DNA from: Melampsora larici-populina 98AG31
Taxonomy: Eukaryota; Basidiomycota; Pucciniomycetes; Pucciniales; Melampsoraceae
Length of the DNA: 64,000 bases
Assembly (NCBI RefSeq): GCF_000204055.1
Contig: NW_006768768.1
Coordinates: 1,263,346 to 1,327,345, forward strand
Reading direction: 5' to 3'
Every line of letters starts with the position of its first letter. Position 1 is the first letter of the stretch. A model generated the notes under the pieces. That model was given only the letters and a program-made list of their open reading frames with translations. It made no database searches and was not told the origin of the DNA. A program made the translations under genes and the position numbers. Positions 46,188-57,399 of this stretch are shown here, in pieces.

Positions 46188-48089
46188 ATGCGCTTCACCG
46201 TACTAATCTCAGTCTGCATCTGCATCCAGTATGGAGCGATAACTAACGGTCTTCCAAATCACTCATATAATCGACTCGTATCACCTTCTTTACAAAGACG
46301 TATGCACGATATAAAAATTTCGGAAGAAGTGGAGCCACTTCTTGGGCATGTGAACCTTCAGACCGAAAAACCATTGAACGGAAACTCCGCTGGTAAAATA
46401 TTTGTTGAAAAGCAACCGCTCTCATCCATTAAAGAAGACGAGGAGCTGGTCCCTTCATCACCTGAACCTGAAGCTTTTGAACATGGAACCCTGAAGGCTA
46501 AAGGACAATCTGATCCTCTTGTTGGCCACGTAATGGATCACAAGGAACCGATCAAACCTATCAAAAAGGAGAAAGAAGTCTTCAAGACCCAAATCCCATC
46601 AGGAGAAGTTTCGATACCCGTAACTGATCAACAATTGCGACTTGCTGCCTTGAAATCCAAATATAGAGAAGAATGGAAAGAGAAAAAACTTGATGTGGAT
46701 CAAATGTTACGTCTTCATGATCGTCTTAAACTCTCTTCAGATGGAGTTCCTTCAATTAGTTTCCCACCTACTAGATTTCAAAAAGATCCAAAGAAGATAC
46801 GCGATTCAAGTGATATAAAACTAACAAAGAATTCAAAAGGTTCAAAGGAAGACCCAAAACTAGAACCTTTACTGGATCTCGGAATTGATGCGAAAAGCGC
46901 AAAACCACATAAGTTTACAGAAGATCAATTAAAATGGTACTTGAAAAAATTTAAATTATCTAATCAGAATGACTTTGAAAAGGAAAAATTTCAATTATAT
47001 TTAAAACATTATATTGGACAAACATGGACACGAGAAGACTTAGAATGGGTTGAAGGAAAACCAAGATGGGTATTAGAAAAGTATGTAAAACAATGGAAAG
47101 AATTAGATTTAAATGAAGAAAAGATGATCAAATTAGGTGGATTACTTGGACTTTATACTGAATTAGATGAAGTTGAATTTATTACAAAACAATCCTTTTA
47201 TCATTTAAACACTTTTCTTCAAAATGAACCTGAATCAGCTAAAAAGATGTTGAAATGGTATAAAAAAGCTACCTTACCTTCTTTGTCTACTGTATCACAA
47301 AAGATATTGAATATCAATTTGAAGCATGTTAAAAAAGAACCTTGGTGGTCAGACGATAATTTAAGAATATGGAAATGGTACGATTATCATATGTTGGGTG
47401 GATTTCGACGATTTCAACTCTTGATAGTTCAAATAGGTGATGTTTTACGCTTAGGAGAGAATTCTCTTGAACCAACAATCGAAGAGATCAAAATAATGAA
47501 GAGTGATTTGATTCCTATATTCAAAAGATTTTCCTACATCATCGCTAAACCTTCGACACGCCAAACACATAATTTTCCAACTATCATAGCAGATGAGCTA
47601 GACGTAATCACACAATCGGCAGAAGGCGACTCTTTATTTTCTAAACGAATGGAATCGATGGACCTTACAAAAGAAGAAAAAGAGACATTCTCTACAAAGT
47701 TTCTTGATCCTCACGTCACAGATGAAGAATTAATGAGGCCTGTTATAGATACCTTTAAGATTCAATGGTTATTGAATGGATGGAATCCAACAGATGGGTA
47801 TGAATTCACATCAGCATTACGAAAATTACTACCTAAATCGAATTCAGATTTATTCAAATCTTTGAAACAATCACCTGAACTTTGGAATTCAATCTCACCT
47901 GGAAATCATATTTCGAATGGTAAATTATCGAAACAAAGTGTAGAGTTACTTGAATTTTATTCAAAACTTTTAAATAAACCCGAGATTACGAAAAAGATTT
48001 GGGTTTATCAGTGGTTTGTTTATCCATTTTACAAGGTTATTTCTTTTTCTAAAGCTATTTGGGAAAGATTCAAGTCACTGGGTCGATGA
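46188..48089 (+). CDS. Predicted secreted protein, paralogue 2 (633 aa)
   Basis: The intronless frame gives 633 residues from the ATG at 46188, chosen because it matches the paralogue and yields a signal peptide (MRFTVLISVCICIQYGAITNG). It is longer than paralogue 1, mainly through insertions in the charged region after the conserved SLQRRMHD motif (residues of about 45-150). The C-terminal two thirds stay collinear, with LKHYIGQTWTREDLEWVEG, EPWWS, LEPTIEEIKIMKSDL and LLEFYSKLLNKPEI. Both copies lack stops, so both may be expressed. Function is unknown. Confidence 0.85.
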   Translation: MRFTVLISVCICIQYGAITNGLPNHSYNRLVSPSLQRRMHDIKISEEVEPLLGHVNLQTEKPLNGNSAGKIFVEKQPLSSIKEDEELVPSSPEPEAFEHGTLKAKGQSDPLVGHVMDHKEPIKPIKKEKEVFKTQIPSGEVSIPVTDQQLRLAALKSKYREEWKEKKLDVDQMLRLHDRLKLSSDGVPSISFPPTRFQKDPKKIRDSSDIKLTKNSKGSKEDPKLEPLLDLGIDAKSAKPHKFTEDQLKWYLKKFKLSNQNDFEKEKFQLYLKHYIGQTWTREDLEWVEGKPRWVLEKYVKQWKELDLNEEKMIKLGGLLGLYTELDEVEFITKQSFYHLNTFLQNEPESAKKMLKWYKKATLPSLSTVSQKILNINLKHVKKEPWWSDDNLRIWKWYDYHMLGGFRRFQLLIVQIGDVLRLGENSLEPTIEEIKIMKSDLIPIFKRFSYIIAKPSTRQTHNFPTIIADELDVITQSAEGDSLFSKRMESMDLTKEEKETFSTKFLDPHVTDEELMRPVIDTFKIQWLLNGWNPTDGYEFTSALRKLLPKSNSDLFKSLKQSPELWNSISPGNHISNGKLSKQSVELLEFYSKLLNKPEITKKIWVYQWFVYPFYKVISFSKAIWERFKSLGR

Positions 48090-49299
48090 AGGATGGATTT
48101 GGACATATTGCTCGTTCTGTGAGTATTTCTTGCTACTGAATCTTTTCGATTTTAGAGAATCAATCTCAATTCTCAACGAAGACAGCATAAAGAAACATAC
48201 TGATTTCCTCTTTGACCTCACTCACTCCCTTCTAACCTAGATGACAGGCTCCCATTCTTGGAAGGAGACATTTCCACGATTTTTTTGACAATATCTTGAC
48301 AAACTTCTTGGGTTTTTGGAAAGCATTTTGGAAGTTTCAACCTTGGATCTTCTTAAATTTAACTCATTGTTTTCGTTATATATAATGTTTGTATGGTTAT
48401 AGACTTCAACTATATACTAAATTTGAAGTGTCATAATGGAACATTCAAATATTCCAACACACCTCCATATTTTAGGAATTTGGACGAGTACCTTCACTCC
48501 GAGTGTTTTTAATCGTCTTTTAGCCAGAAGTCCGGGTTGGATTTCATTTTTATGTACTTCAATTCAATCATCACAGTTAATAAAGAGTAAAAGTAGTAAA
48601 CAGGATAGGAGCCGCTGCCTACACCAAGACCCTCCTTTTTCTGTCTACTCTCAGTATTTTTATGATACAAAATACAATTGTTGATGTAAAACTTAGAAAC
48701 AAGAAGAGAGCCAAATTGAATTAAAATCTTTGAAAAAATGTGGTGAAGAAATGAATGTATGATGTGATATGATTGGGACGTGAAGCTAGACTTATCCCAT
48801 GGTAACTTATCTTGCAAGCTTTACGCTGTCCTGCCGATATTTTTGTGTGATTGATGAGATATGAGAGTGGTCAGTTTCATGTTGGTTTTTATTTTCTGAA
48901 TTTGGAGCTGCTATAACCAAGTATTTCTTTCTACTTTTGCTGAGCTTTTCGAGAGAAGAGGGTCAAATACAATTTGGATGCCGATGGAGTCACAGCATCA
49001 AAAAGATATCCGAGTATGTGGACTTAAGTTATGGGTTTTCATCAGTCTAAACCCATACATACATGCATACGTATGCTCAAGAAAACCGAGTGAGAGGGTT
49101 TGTGAGTCCATTTGATTTCCTTCAAAACCGTATCTCAAAGATCTTCATAAGGCGTTGTGTTCAAAGTCAATCAAGACCACTTATTATTTCCTCGAAGACG
49201 TCATGTTTGATATCCATCGGTCAGCCTACGAGGGTCAGTGATGATCGCGAATAGAAGGACAAGTTCTCAATTTTCCAAAACTTCAGGATAATCATCCTG
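48090..49299. other. Intergenic region, possible 5' leader of nas6
   Basis: An ATG at about 48987 (MESQHQKDIR) followed by a GTATGT donor, and an acceptor CTTCAG at about 49288, may mark a leader intron of the nas6 gene. The joined frame did not fit, so it is not included in the model. No other gene is seen. Confidence 0.4.
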
Positions 49300-50489
49300 A
49301 TGGGTTCGAGACTTTTCAAAAATCACTTAGGCCAAGATCAACTTGTAGCTGCTGCCTTGAGCGAAGAGCCTTCTCGAATTAATTCGGTTGACGCAGATGG
49401 TCGAACACCACTTCACAATGCTTGCTCGAGCGGTAGTACGTCTGTGGTTAGAGTGTGTACTATCATTCTCTTGGGCTCATCAGGTTGCGGAATTGATATC
49501 TTGGGGATTTCAGGTACTCCTAGATCAAACAGAACCAAAATGCGATATTGAGAAAAAAGACAATCTAGGCTGGACAGCACTTATAATCGCCGGTATGCAC
49601 TATGTCATGATTTTTTTCCAATCACCTTGCCCCACAGGCTCTGAACTTTGAAGTGATCTACAAATCAAGGATGATGAAGCCAACAAGGAATTTTCTCACT
49701 GTCTGCCTATCTTACCCCAACTGCTAGCTTCCGCGGGTATCACCGAAGTCGTCTCTGACCTGATCCACAGCGGCGCAGATGTGAATGCAGTGAACGAGAA
49801 AGGCATGACTGCACTGTGAGTTCTCTTCCTCATCTCTATGAAAGCCTTATGCCGGTAAACATTCGATTTGACGACGACTAGCTGATCTAACCCTCCTGTG
49901 CAGACACTACGCTGCTTCGAAAGGCCGATTAGAGGTTGAGTCCATGCTACACATATCTCACATCTATTTCCGAGTTTCTTATATGTCCACACGAAAGATT
50001 TAACACCCTGCTTGATACAGATCGGTCGATTGCTGATACGCTATGGAGCCGATATCAACGCACGTGACCGTGCTAATCAATTGCCACTGTGAGCTCAATT
50101 TCCATCGGATCCCGTCATGTATTGAAGTGTGGATGAACCCACAACTTTGGTCCTACAGCCACCGTGCCGCATCTTCCGGTGCGATTCCATTTATTCGACT
50201 CCTTGTAAGCCCTGAACCCAACGCAAATGACACCACCACGGAAGATTCAGAGAATCCTCGACCTAAACCTCGACTAAATCTAGTAGACCGTGCTGGTCAT
50301 ACTCCACTTCATCTCGCCTTTGAATCAGGTCATGGTGAGGCAGCTTGTGTGCTGATTGAAGCAGGTGCAGATCGTGGTCGATTAGACTCGGAGGGTCGTC
50401 GACCTGATGAGGTGGCCGATGTATTGGGTGATCTAGTCCACTTGAGGCTGAGGCAATATGTCGAATCTCGTTGTGGAAAGTATGAATAA
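49300..50489 (+). CDS. nas6: 26S proteasome assembly chaperone Nas6 / gankyrin (ankyrin repeats)
   Basis: Six exons (49300-49446, 49514-49592, 49728-49815, 49904-49934, 50021-50088, 50159-50489) give 247 residues in frame. Ankyrin repeats follow in order: DADGRTPLHNACSSGS, DNLGWTALIIAASAGITEVVSDLIHSGADVNA, NEKGMTALHYAASKGRLEIGRLLIRYGADINA, LPLHRAASSGAIPFIRLL and AGHTPLHLAFESGHGEAACVLIEAGAD. The wording and order match gankyrin (Nas6/PSMD10), which holds the base subunit Rpt3 during assembly of the proteasome regulatory particle. Family length is about 230 residues. The insertion after LLVSPEP (about 25 residues) is unusual. The N-terminus may lack an upstream exon. Two decayed copies lie downstream. 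Confidence 0.85.
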
Positions 50490-50753
50490 GAAGTTTGCGT
50501 GCTTCTGAATATCAAGTTTATCATGTCTCATTGAAAATGATTTATTCAAATGTTCCAGACTATTACCAATGGCCAAGAATCGTTGTAACCATTGCAGTGT
50601 GCTAACTCAATTGAAAATATGAAGACTATAAAAACAACAATGTTGACAAAATGGCGACTGCAATCACGATTGTATTACATTTTGATAGTATGATAAGACT
50701 TGAAGTAGAATGGAAGAAAAACTGTTTCGATGCTCAATGAAAATATGTAAATG

Positions 50754-51528
50754 TTAACAATTTTTTGAGGTATTGATCATCCGGAATTTGAAACCAATTC
50801 GCGGCCGGTCCGTAGTTGGTGGTTCGATCGCATTGATTGCTTCACTTGCTTCGATTGTTTTGATTGGAGTACGCACAGAAGGACGTCTCCTGATTGGCCC
50901 TATTGATCGTAACATATCTGGTTGAATTGGAGGTTGGAAAGGAGGTAAAGGCAATTTGCCACCTCTCTTCAAAGTACTTATGGCCGTGTCCATACCAACA
51001 CAGAGTTCCACTGGTACCCCATGTGCTCGTATCAACAGCTCGGTTGTACCAAGGGCGTATGTAAAGGGTATGGTTGAATCTGTGAGGTACTATGGCAGGA
51101 CACCTATTAGCTGTCAGTCTGAAGTTTGGAAGTATACAGTACTCACCCATTCCCAAGAGCCAGAACGAAGAACTTGTAGTCCAAGATCCCATGAGTCTGA
51201 CGACAAAGTCTCGGAAGCGTGAAGCTCTAATACCCGACTCTCAATCAAGGCATACCTAGGAAAATTAAAAGCTACTACTGGTATGTTCAAAGATTCACCT
51301 GGCTGACACAATTGAGACAATAGATCGGTATCATTAATCTTCATCAATTACACAAACTCATCCTACTAAATCATAAAAAAGAGTGATTCTCACCTTAAGC
51401 CAAACGCGAAGTTTCAACTCGTGTACGCCCGGCTTATCCTCAGCCTTTTGCATGAGCTGTAGATTACTGTTATGAATGTCATGCAGCCTGGCCTCGTGAG
51501 CCATAGCGTCCTCTGGTAGATCATCCAT
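50754..51528 (-). CDS. Unknown rust protein, copy 1 of the tandem family
   Basis: Three exons (51528-51394, 51302-51147, 51089-50754) join in phase 0 at both junctions, giving 208 residues. Conserved parts, judged against the downstream copies, are VHELKLRVWLK, GESLNIPVVAFNFPRYALIESRVLELHAS, VLRSGSWEW and YLTDSTIPFTYALGTTELLIRAHGVPVELCVGMDTAISTLK. The C-terminal 70 residues are basic, Pro-rich and poorly conserved. The conserved Trp/Gly/Tyr pattern suggests a small folded beta-rich domain. There is no signal peptide or membrane segment, and I do not recognise the family. It is convergent with nas6 (264 bp apart), and its upstream region is cut by the nested transposons at 51589. Confidence 0.75.
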
Positions 51529-52340
51529 GGTTCGATGGTCCGTTTGAGGACTGATGGAATGCAGTGGTTGCCGTTTGGTGAGAGAAGGCAAACTTAACAA
51601 AGTCCCTCGCCAAAGGCCCGAGCCCCAGCGAGGGACTTACCCCATAAACTGGAATCCTGGCGTGAGAAGTAGCCTGTATTGGCTCAAAAAACGCTACTTT
51701 GAATTCTTTGATTTGTTCCTAAATAAACAGGTCTCGGAGGTAAATAAAAGGATGATGGCAAATATTCATTACATATGAGCCAATTGCAAGCTTCCCCAAA
51801 TCTGGTCTGGAACTTGGGCTACTGGGGAATCAAAAATGGGTCTGTTTTCAATTTTCAGCAGCGGCGAGCCGGCTCAAAGCCTGTATTTCTCAGAAAGCGG
51901 TCAAAATAATTGATCTTCAACTACTCAAAAAGATAACTTCCCAAAAAGATAGAAAGGAGTTTGCAATTGGTACATATGTAATGGTCCCTTGCCTTTTTCT
52001 TCTTTCTTTGTTGCAAGACATGTTTGTTGAGAGAGAAAAAAAACAAACAGATGTAGAGAATTTGGAGCAAATACAGCTCACTTCTCACGCCAGGATTCCA
52101 GTTTATGGGGTAAGAGCATCCACAACGGTCCTCGTATTTTGCGGGCCCCCAAACAGACCCCTGATCCAGATTTGTGGATGTCGGGGGTCAAAAAAACACG
52201 GTTGCACAGTGGTGCACCTAAAATTGGGGGTCAAACCTCGATTGAGGTATATTGTATGCTTGTACCGTATCATCCTCCATGATACTCTCTTTGTCCACCC
52301 AGAGCAAACAAAATCCAAGTCATTTGATTGAATCACATCA

Positions 52341-53685
52341 ATGAATCCTACCCAGCTCATCGCTTTTTTTGACGACTTCATCAATGACGATGACATCGAT
52401 TTGGCTGCAGCCCAAGTAGCCGCTCACTGGTACCAATCTACACAACAAAATGCTCCTGAAGAAGAGAAGAAAACGCGTCAAGAAATACGCCGACATCGTC
52501 AGCTTGCACACGAGATCATTTACAATCAGTACTTCTCTCCGGATCATTCTTACACTGACTATCAGTTCCGAAGACGGTATCGAGTAGAACGAGTCATTGT
52601 CGAAAGACTTCTGATCGATCTACAGAACCACAACCGCTACTGGATTCAGAAATATGACGCCGCCAAACGTCTTGGTTTATCTCCTCACCAAAAGGTCACA
52701 GCTGCTATGCGACAAATGGCTACTGGGGTTTCCGCCGAATACCAGGACGAATACATCCAAATTGGCGAGTCTACAGCTCTGGAATGTCTCAAAACTTTTT
52801 GTCAAGATGTTGTTCAGATATACGGGGATGAATACTTGCGCAAGCCAAATGTAGAAGATACTCAAATGTTACTTAATGAAGCTCGTGACCGCGGCCTCCC
52901 CGGTATGTTAGGATCAATCGACTGTACACACTGGGAGTGGAAGAACTGCCCAACTGCGTGGCATGGTCAATTCCGAGGCAAAGAGAAGGTGCCCACCCTC
53001 GTCTTGGAAATAGTATCATCTTACGATACATGGATTTGGCATGCGTTTTTTGGCCTTCCGGGAACCCTCAACGATATTTCAGTACTTGACCGATCTCCTC
53101 TTTTCCGCGATCTGATGGAAGGAAAATCACCTGAAGTTGAATTTACAATTAATGGCAAAACTTATCATCAAGGATACTATTTAGCAGACGGAATTTATCC
53201 AGATTGGGATACATTAATCAAAAGTGTTACAGATGGTAATCGAAAAGAAAAGGTCTGTGTGTACTTTTATCATTTCATCCGCACAAGATATGTAGCTGAC
53301 TCATCATCTCTAGGTGTTTTCTGCACTTCAGGAGGCCTTGAGAAAAGATGTCGAGCGAACCTTTGCAATAATATTTGCAAGATTCGGTATTCTCAACTGT
53401 CCAGCAAGACTTTGGGACACCGCCAACTTACAACAGATCGTCTATTGTGCAGTTATCTTGCACAACATGCAAGTTGAACAAAACCGACTTGCTGGCCGTT
53501 ACGAACGCAGAATTCCCGCTTACCTTGATGATGCTCGCCCTGCACCCGAACAAACTGCTGACTCATATGCTCAATTTGAGCTTTACATTCAAAGACTCCA
53601 TACTATGCGAGATAAACATCGTTACAGAGCACTAATGCAAGATTTGATCGAGCATGTATGGAGTCAGTCTGGTGAACAAGAATAA
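52341..53685 (+). CDS. PIF/Harbinger DDE transposase
   Basis: Two exons (52341-53252 and 53314-53685, with a 61-nt intron) give 427 residues, close to the family norm. The N-terminal region has a helix-turn-helix-like block (YRVERVIVERLLIDL, LSPHQKVTAAMRQMATG). The catalytic triad is present: Asp in GMLGSIDCTHWEW (about 193), Asp in YYLADGIYPDW (about 284) and Glu in RKDVERTFAIIFARF (about 316). CTHWEWKNCP and FGLPGTLNDISVLDRSPLF are typical of the IS5/PIF superfamily. It cuts and pastes the element, with the Myb-like partner helping nuclear import and end binding, as known for plant and animal PIF/Harbinger. The frame is intact. Confidence 0.95.
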
Positions 53686-54161
53686 GATATACTTTATCAT
53701 TTGAATACATATCTTTAGATTTAATGATCAATTTGTACTCTAGAAGAAGCTTCGAGCTTCATCTTTTATCAAATATTGACATATTTTGATCGATCGATTG
53801 GTTTCTTGATTATCAATTTTCTTCTTGATTGATTTATTTAATTATTTGACTCGAATGGTTTTTTTTAATATGATTGTAATTGATTGTTCAATATTCATGT
53901 TCATTGAATCAAACAACTGAAATTGATCATTACAACTTGTGAGAACCAATTGGCAAACATAAACAAAAGTACAAATCGATGGTGAGACAATTTGAATAGT
54001 TAATCGAAATTACAAAGTACTTGAACTAAACGTAGTTTGGAATTACAAAGTACTATCCTTTCCATCTTGTTCAACTGACTCGCTCGGCTGGCCACCCTTT
54101 TGAAAAGGTCCAAAGAAATAAAGACCTATCAGATTAATGACCAACGTGTTGAACTGTATAA

Positions 54162-55191
54162 TCAACTACTTACATCTTGTTGTCTGGCGCGAAATCTCTC
54201 CATGACTTGTTTGCGCCGGGCGCGCAAGTACTCCATTTGGATTTCATCGAAGTCTTCCGGCGGGGTTTGAAACATGAGCTTGTCGTCCGCAGCCTGAGCT
54301 GAGGCTGCAACAGCTTCTTGTGCAATTTGCACCTTGGCTGCAGAAGTGCTAGCCAGCAACGTGATTGCTGCGGCTATCTCATCGCCGGCCCCACTCGAAG
54401 TTGATTCCTTCTGATCTAATTTAGCCGCTTTTGCCTTTTTGCGACCAATTGGTCGCTTTGGCGGTTCGGGTTCAGTGGAGTCGATAACGATAGAAGAAGA
54501 CATGGAAGGAGTAGGTGTCGCAGTCGCCGGATCAGAGCTCGGTATGTTGTTAGAAGCTGGTGGTGCGGGTTTTCGTTTGATTGATTCTTTTGTTTTGTTT
54601 TTCATTTGATCGCAGTTCATTGTCCACTTTTGATGGACCCGAAGAACAGCCCAGCAGTGCTCAAGACCAAAGTGTTTCTTGTCGTTTGAAGCCGAGAAAA
54701 TCTTGTGAGCAATCTCAAGCTAAAAGATAGAAAACAAAACAATTCAGATCGAATCCTTGACCTCAAAGATCAAGTACAGCACATACCAGATCAAGCTGTA
54801 CACGACCAGTGAAGTGGGTGGATGTCGCTTGATCGAAAGCAGCACAGAATTTGCTGACGTCGTGTGATATCACAGCCCAACGCCGTTCGCAAGCGGTCTG
54901 ATTTCGAACAGAGTCGATTTCTTCCTTGAAGTAGCTGTGAATTCGGCCCCAGTAAGTGTTTCTCTTTTGTGAATCTCCGGTATCAGGATCGATTGAGGTT
55001 GCTGCCCAAGCCTTGCAAAGAGCAATGTCTTCTTCGGAAGACCAATTCTTCTTAGTGAATTGCTTTTCGTTGGTTGCGGTAGAAGTTCCCAAGTCAGAAG
55101 GTTTTTCAACCAATCTTGTGGATTCAGCTATACATGGATCAAGTGGAACTGAATCAAATGGGAAGATGGAAGATTCGTGAAGTGGATCCAT
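54162..55191 (-). CDS. PIF/Harbinger Myb/SANT-like accessory protein
   Basis: Two exons (55191-54787 and 54719-54162) with a GTATGT...TTTTAG intron give 320 residues. Residues of about 45-120 form a Myb/SANT- or trihelix-type domain (KKNWSSEEDIALCKAWAA...RNTYWGRIHSYFKEE...ACERRWAVISHDVSKF) with regularly spaced Trp. A Lys-rich, Pro/Ser-rich linker with KRPIGRKKAKAAK, a likely nuclear signal, follows. The C-terminal part is helical (DFDEIQMEYLRARRKQVMERFRARQQ). Such proteins partner the transposase at the element ends. It is convergent with the transposase. The end of the frame overlaps a GTAAGT, so a further exon cannot be excluded. Confidence 0.88.
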
Positions 55192-55844
55192 TGAAACCAG
55201 AGGGTATAAATCGGGAAAAGGGAATATTGACGATGCTCAAGCTCAAAGTTCGAAGATTTCTTGTGGAAATCTGGATGCATGGCCTTCTGTATTGCTCACG
55301 TGAGAGCAGTGGCACGTGATCTCGAGAGCCCCCATAGACCTCGCAGATGTGGAGGGCCCGGATGGAAATCTGGAGGCCCTCGATGGCTCACCCCCGATTT
55401 TGCGAGGTCCGTTGCGGCACTTTTTGGCTATTTGACCCCCTACATCCTCGAGGGCCCGCAAAATACGAGGACCGTTGTGGATGCTCTAAGTCCCTCGCTG
55501 GGGCTCGGGCCTTTGGCGAGGGACTTTGTTAAGTTTGGAGAGAAGGTGGCCTGCTGAGCTGCTGTTTATGCTTTGAGCAACTGATCGGGATCGTGATTTA
55601 TATAGGCAAAGGACTGTTACAGCTTGGGGAATCACAGAAAGCACAGGTGAGAATTTTGCGTGAACGGTTCAACGGTGACACTGATCTACATATCACAGCA
55701 TATGCTCAACTTTCACCTCAAATTTAAGATGTCATGGTGGATCCTCATGGGTCACTCTAGCAGGGTCAGTGATAAAGTTCACGAATGCAAGTGACCAGCT
55801 CTCGATTTTACCCAACTCCAGGAGAGCCATCTGCTTGTAATTCG

Positions 55845-55990
55845 AGATTCTCTGAAAGCACTTGGGGCAAGATCAACTTGTGGCAGCTCTTTCAAATCCC
55901 ATCATCTCAAAATCTTTATTGATGACAAAGACGGGTCGCGGTGACCACTGTTCTGCAGAGTCATGGCAAGCTTCTTCGTTGGCAAAGTGA
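55845..55990 (+). pseudogene. Relic of a nas6 copy
   Basis: GGGGCAAGATCAACTTGTGG (about 55865) matches the start of nas6 (GGCCAAGATCAACTTGTAGC at 49330). About 40 bp later the sequence matches the 3' flank of the nas6 copy at 57846 (CTTTATTGATGACAAAGAC, TGTTCTGCAGAGTCATG). Nearly the whole gene is deleted. The relic marks the start of the second tandem unit. Confidence 0.7.
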
Positions 55991-56336
55991 AGACCAGAGT
56001 TGTGTTATGGAGGTTGAATGAATGGGGCTAGAGTTTTTCATTCCGTTTTGAGCGTATAACAAGTCTTGAAGTAGAGTAAAGTAACAAGACAAAATCGACT
56101 GAATGGTTGATTTGAAGACATTTTAAACGTCATTCTAAATTGATTTCCCTTCGTATTGAAGTATTCGCATGCAATATTTGCTAGATAATTATCCCCTGAT
56201 GATCCTTAGGCCCAGATACGTTTATCTCTTTGACCATTTCATGTACGTCTTCGAGTTAAAAACTCAGACTGCCATTCCTCTTCACTGCTGCGAACAGCCT
56301 GGCTCATTACGAGTCGATTTGGAGAATGCCTTGTGA

Positions 56337-57117
56337 TTATGATTTGTTTTCTTGGGCTAAAGGCGAGTGTTGTGAATCTTTAGCTTCCTTCTTCCTTTTC
56401 AGATTCCTATAATTAAAGATTTCTGAATCTGATGAGTCGATGACAGGTTGGGTTGTAGTTGGTGTACTGGTCGAAGGATTCAGAGATAATCTTTTCCTAG
56501 GCAATACTACCTTCAAATTTAAAGGATCTGGTCGAAGTGGACGTTGAAAAGGACCTGAAACTGATTCGCCGCCGATTTTTAAAGAATTGATGGCCGTCTC
56601 CATTCCAACACAACTCTCTACCGGTACCCCATATGCTCGTATTAACAACTCGGTTGTATCAAAGGCGTAGGTAAATGGTATTGCCGCATCTGTAAGGTAC
56701 TACTAGCGCACAATATCTGTTAGTTGACACTTTCAAATTTCACAAGATCCAACACTCACCCAATCCCAAGAGCCAGATCGAAGGACCTGTAGTTTTAGAT
56801 CCCACGACGACAAACAATCGGAAGCGTGTAGCTCTAATGCCCTACTTTCAATCAAGGCGTATCGAGGGAAATCAAAAGCTACTACTGGTATGTTCAAAGA
56901 TTCACCCGCCTAGAGCGATCAAGAAATGTAATCAGAGTTATCAATCAAGGAATTCAAAGAGTTGCAAGAGCTACAATCTCACCTTCAGCCAAACTCGAAG
57001 TGTCAACTCGTGTACGCCAGGCTTATCCTCAGCCTTTTGTATACGCTGTAGAGTATTGTTATGAATGTCATGCAGTGTGACCTCATGCGCCACACTTTCG
57101 TCTGCTCGGTCCTCCAT
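56337..57117 (-). CDS. Unknown rust protein, copy 2 of the tandem family
   Basis: The same three-exon plan as copy 1 is kept, with splice sites at matching places (WLK/AGESLNIP and SWDW/YLTDAAIP). There are no stops, and the length is about 200-210 residues. Strongly conserved parts are VHELTLRVWLK, GESLNIPVVAFDFPRYALIESRALELHAS, LQVLRSGSWDW and IPFTYAFDTTELLIRAYGVPVESCVGMETAINSLK. After that the tail is unrelated to copy 1 and is Lys/Ser/Thr-rich (KRLSLNPSTST, NLKRKKEAKD). The contrast suggests selection on the first 140 residues and free drift of the tail. Function is unknown. Confidence 0.75.
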
Positions 57118-57399
57118 TGTTTGATGGTCCGCTTAATCAATGATGCGGTGAAACGGTCGACTCGATCCAATGGTGGTCGTTTGGTGAGAGAGGATGGGGT
57201 GCTCTCTATGAATTTGAGCAACTACAAGTCTGAGACTATCACAGTTTGGAGAATCACAGACAGAAAACATTGGGGTAAAAATTTGATCACATGTGACACT
57301 GATCAACATATCTCACCGTATAACTCAACTTTTAGATTTATGTACTGAAGCTAGGTTATCAAATGCAAGGGAGCAGCTCTGAACACTCCCAAACTTCAG

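Larger units (their letters stand above)
52114..55486. mobile_element. Complete PIF/Harbinger element, 3,373 bp
   Basis: Perfect 35-bp inverted ends begin GAGCATCCACAACGGTCCTC and end GCGGGCCC. They are flanked by TAA on both sides (52111-52113 and 55487-55489), the standard PIF/Harbinger target duplication. The element carries both expected genes, a DDE transposase and a Myb/SANT-type partner, in convergent orientation. No stop or frameshift is seen in either, so it may be autonomous. It landed inside the right inverted repeat of the outer MITE. Confidence 0.95.
51589..55537. mobile_element. Mutator-like MITE split by a PIF/Harbinger insertion
   Basis: The outer element starts CAAACTTAACAAAGTCCCTC and ends CTTTGTTAAGTTTG. 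It is flanked by a perfect 9-bp duplication, GAGAGAAGG (51580-51588 and 55538-55546). Once the inner element (52114-55486) and one TAA are taken out, it is about 573 bp long. Its two ends then form inverted repeats of about 80 bp (for example GGCCCGAGCCCCAGCGAGGG near 51626). Long inverted ends with a 9-bp duplication are the hallmark of Mutator-like elements. It carries no gene of its own. Confidence 0.93.
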
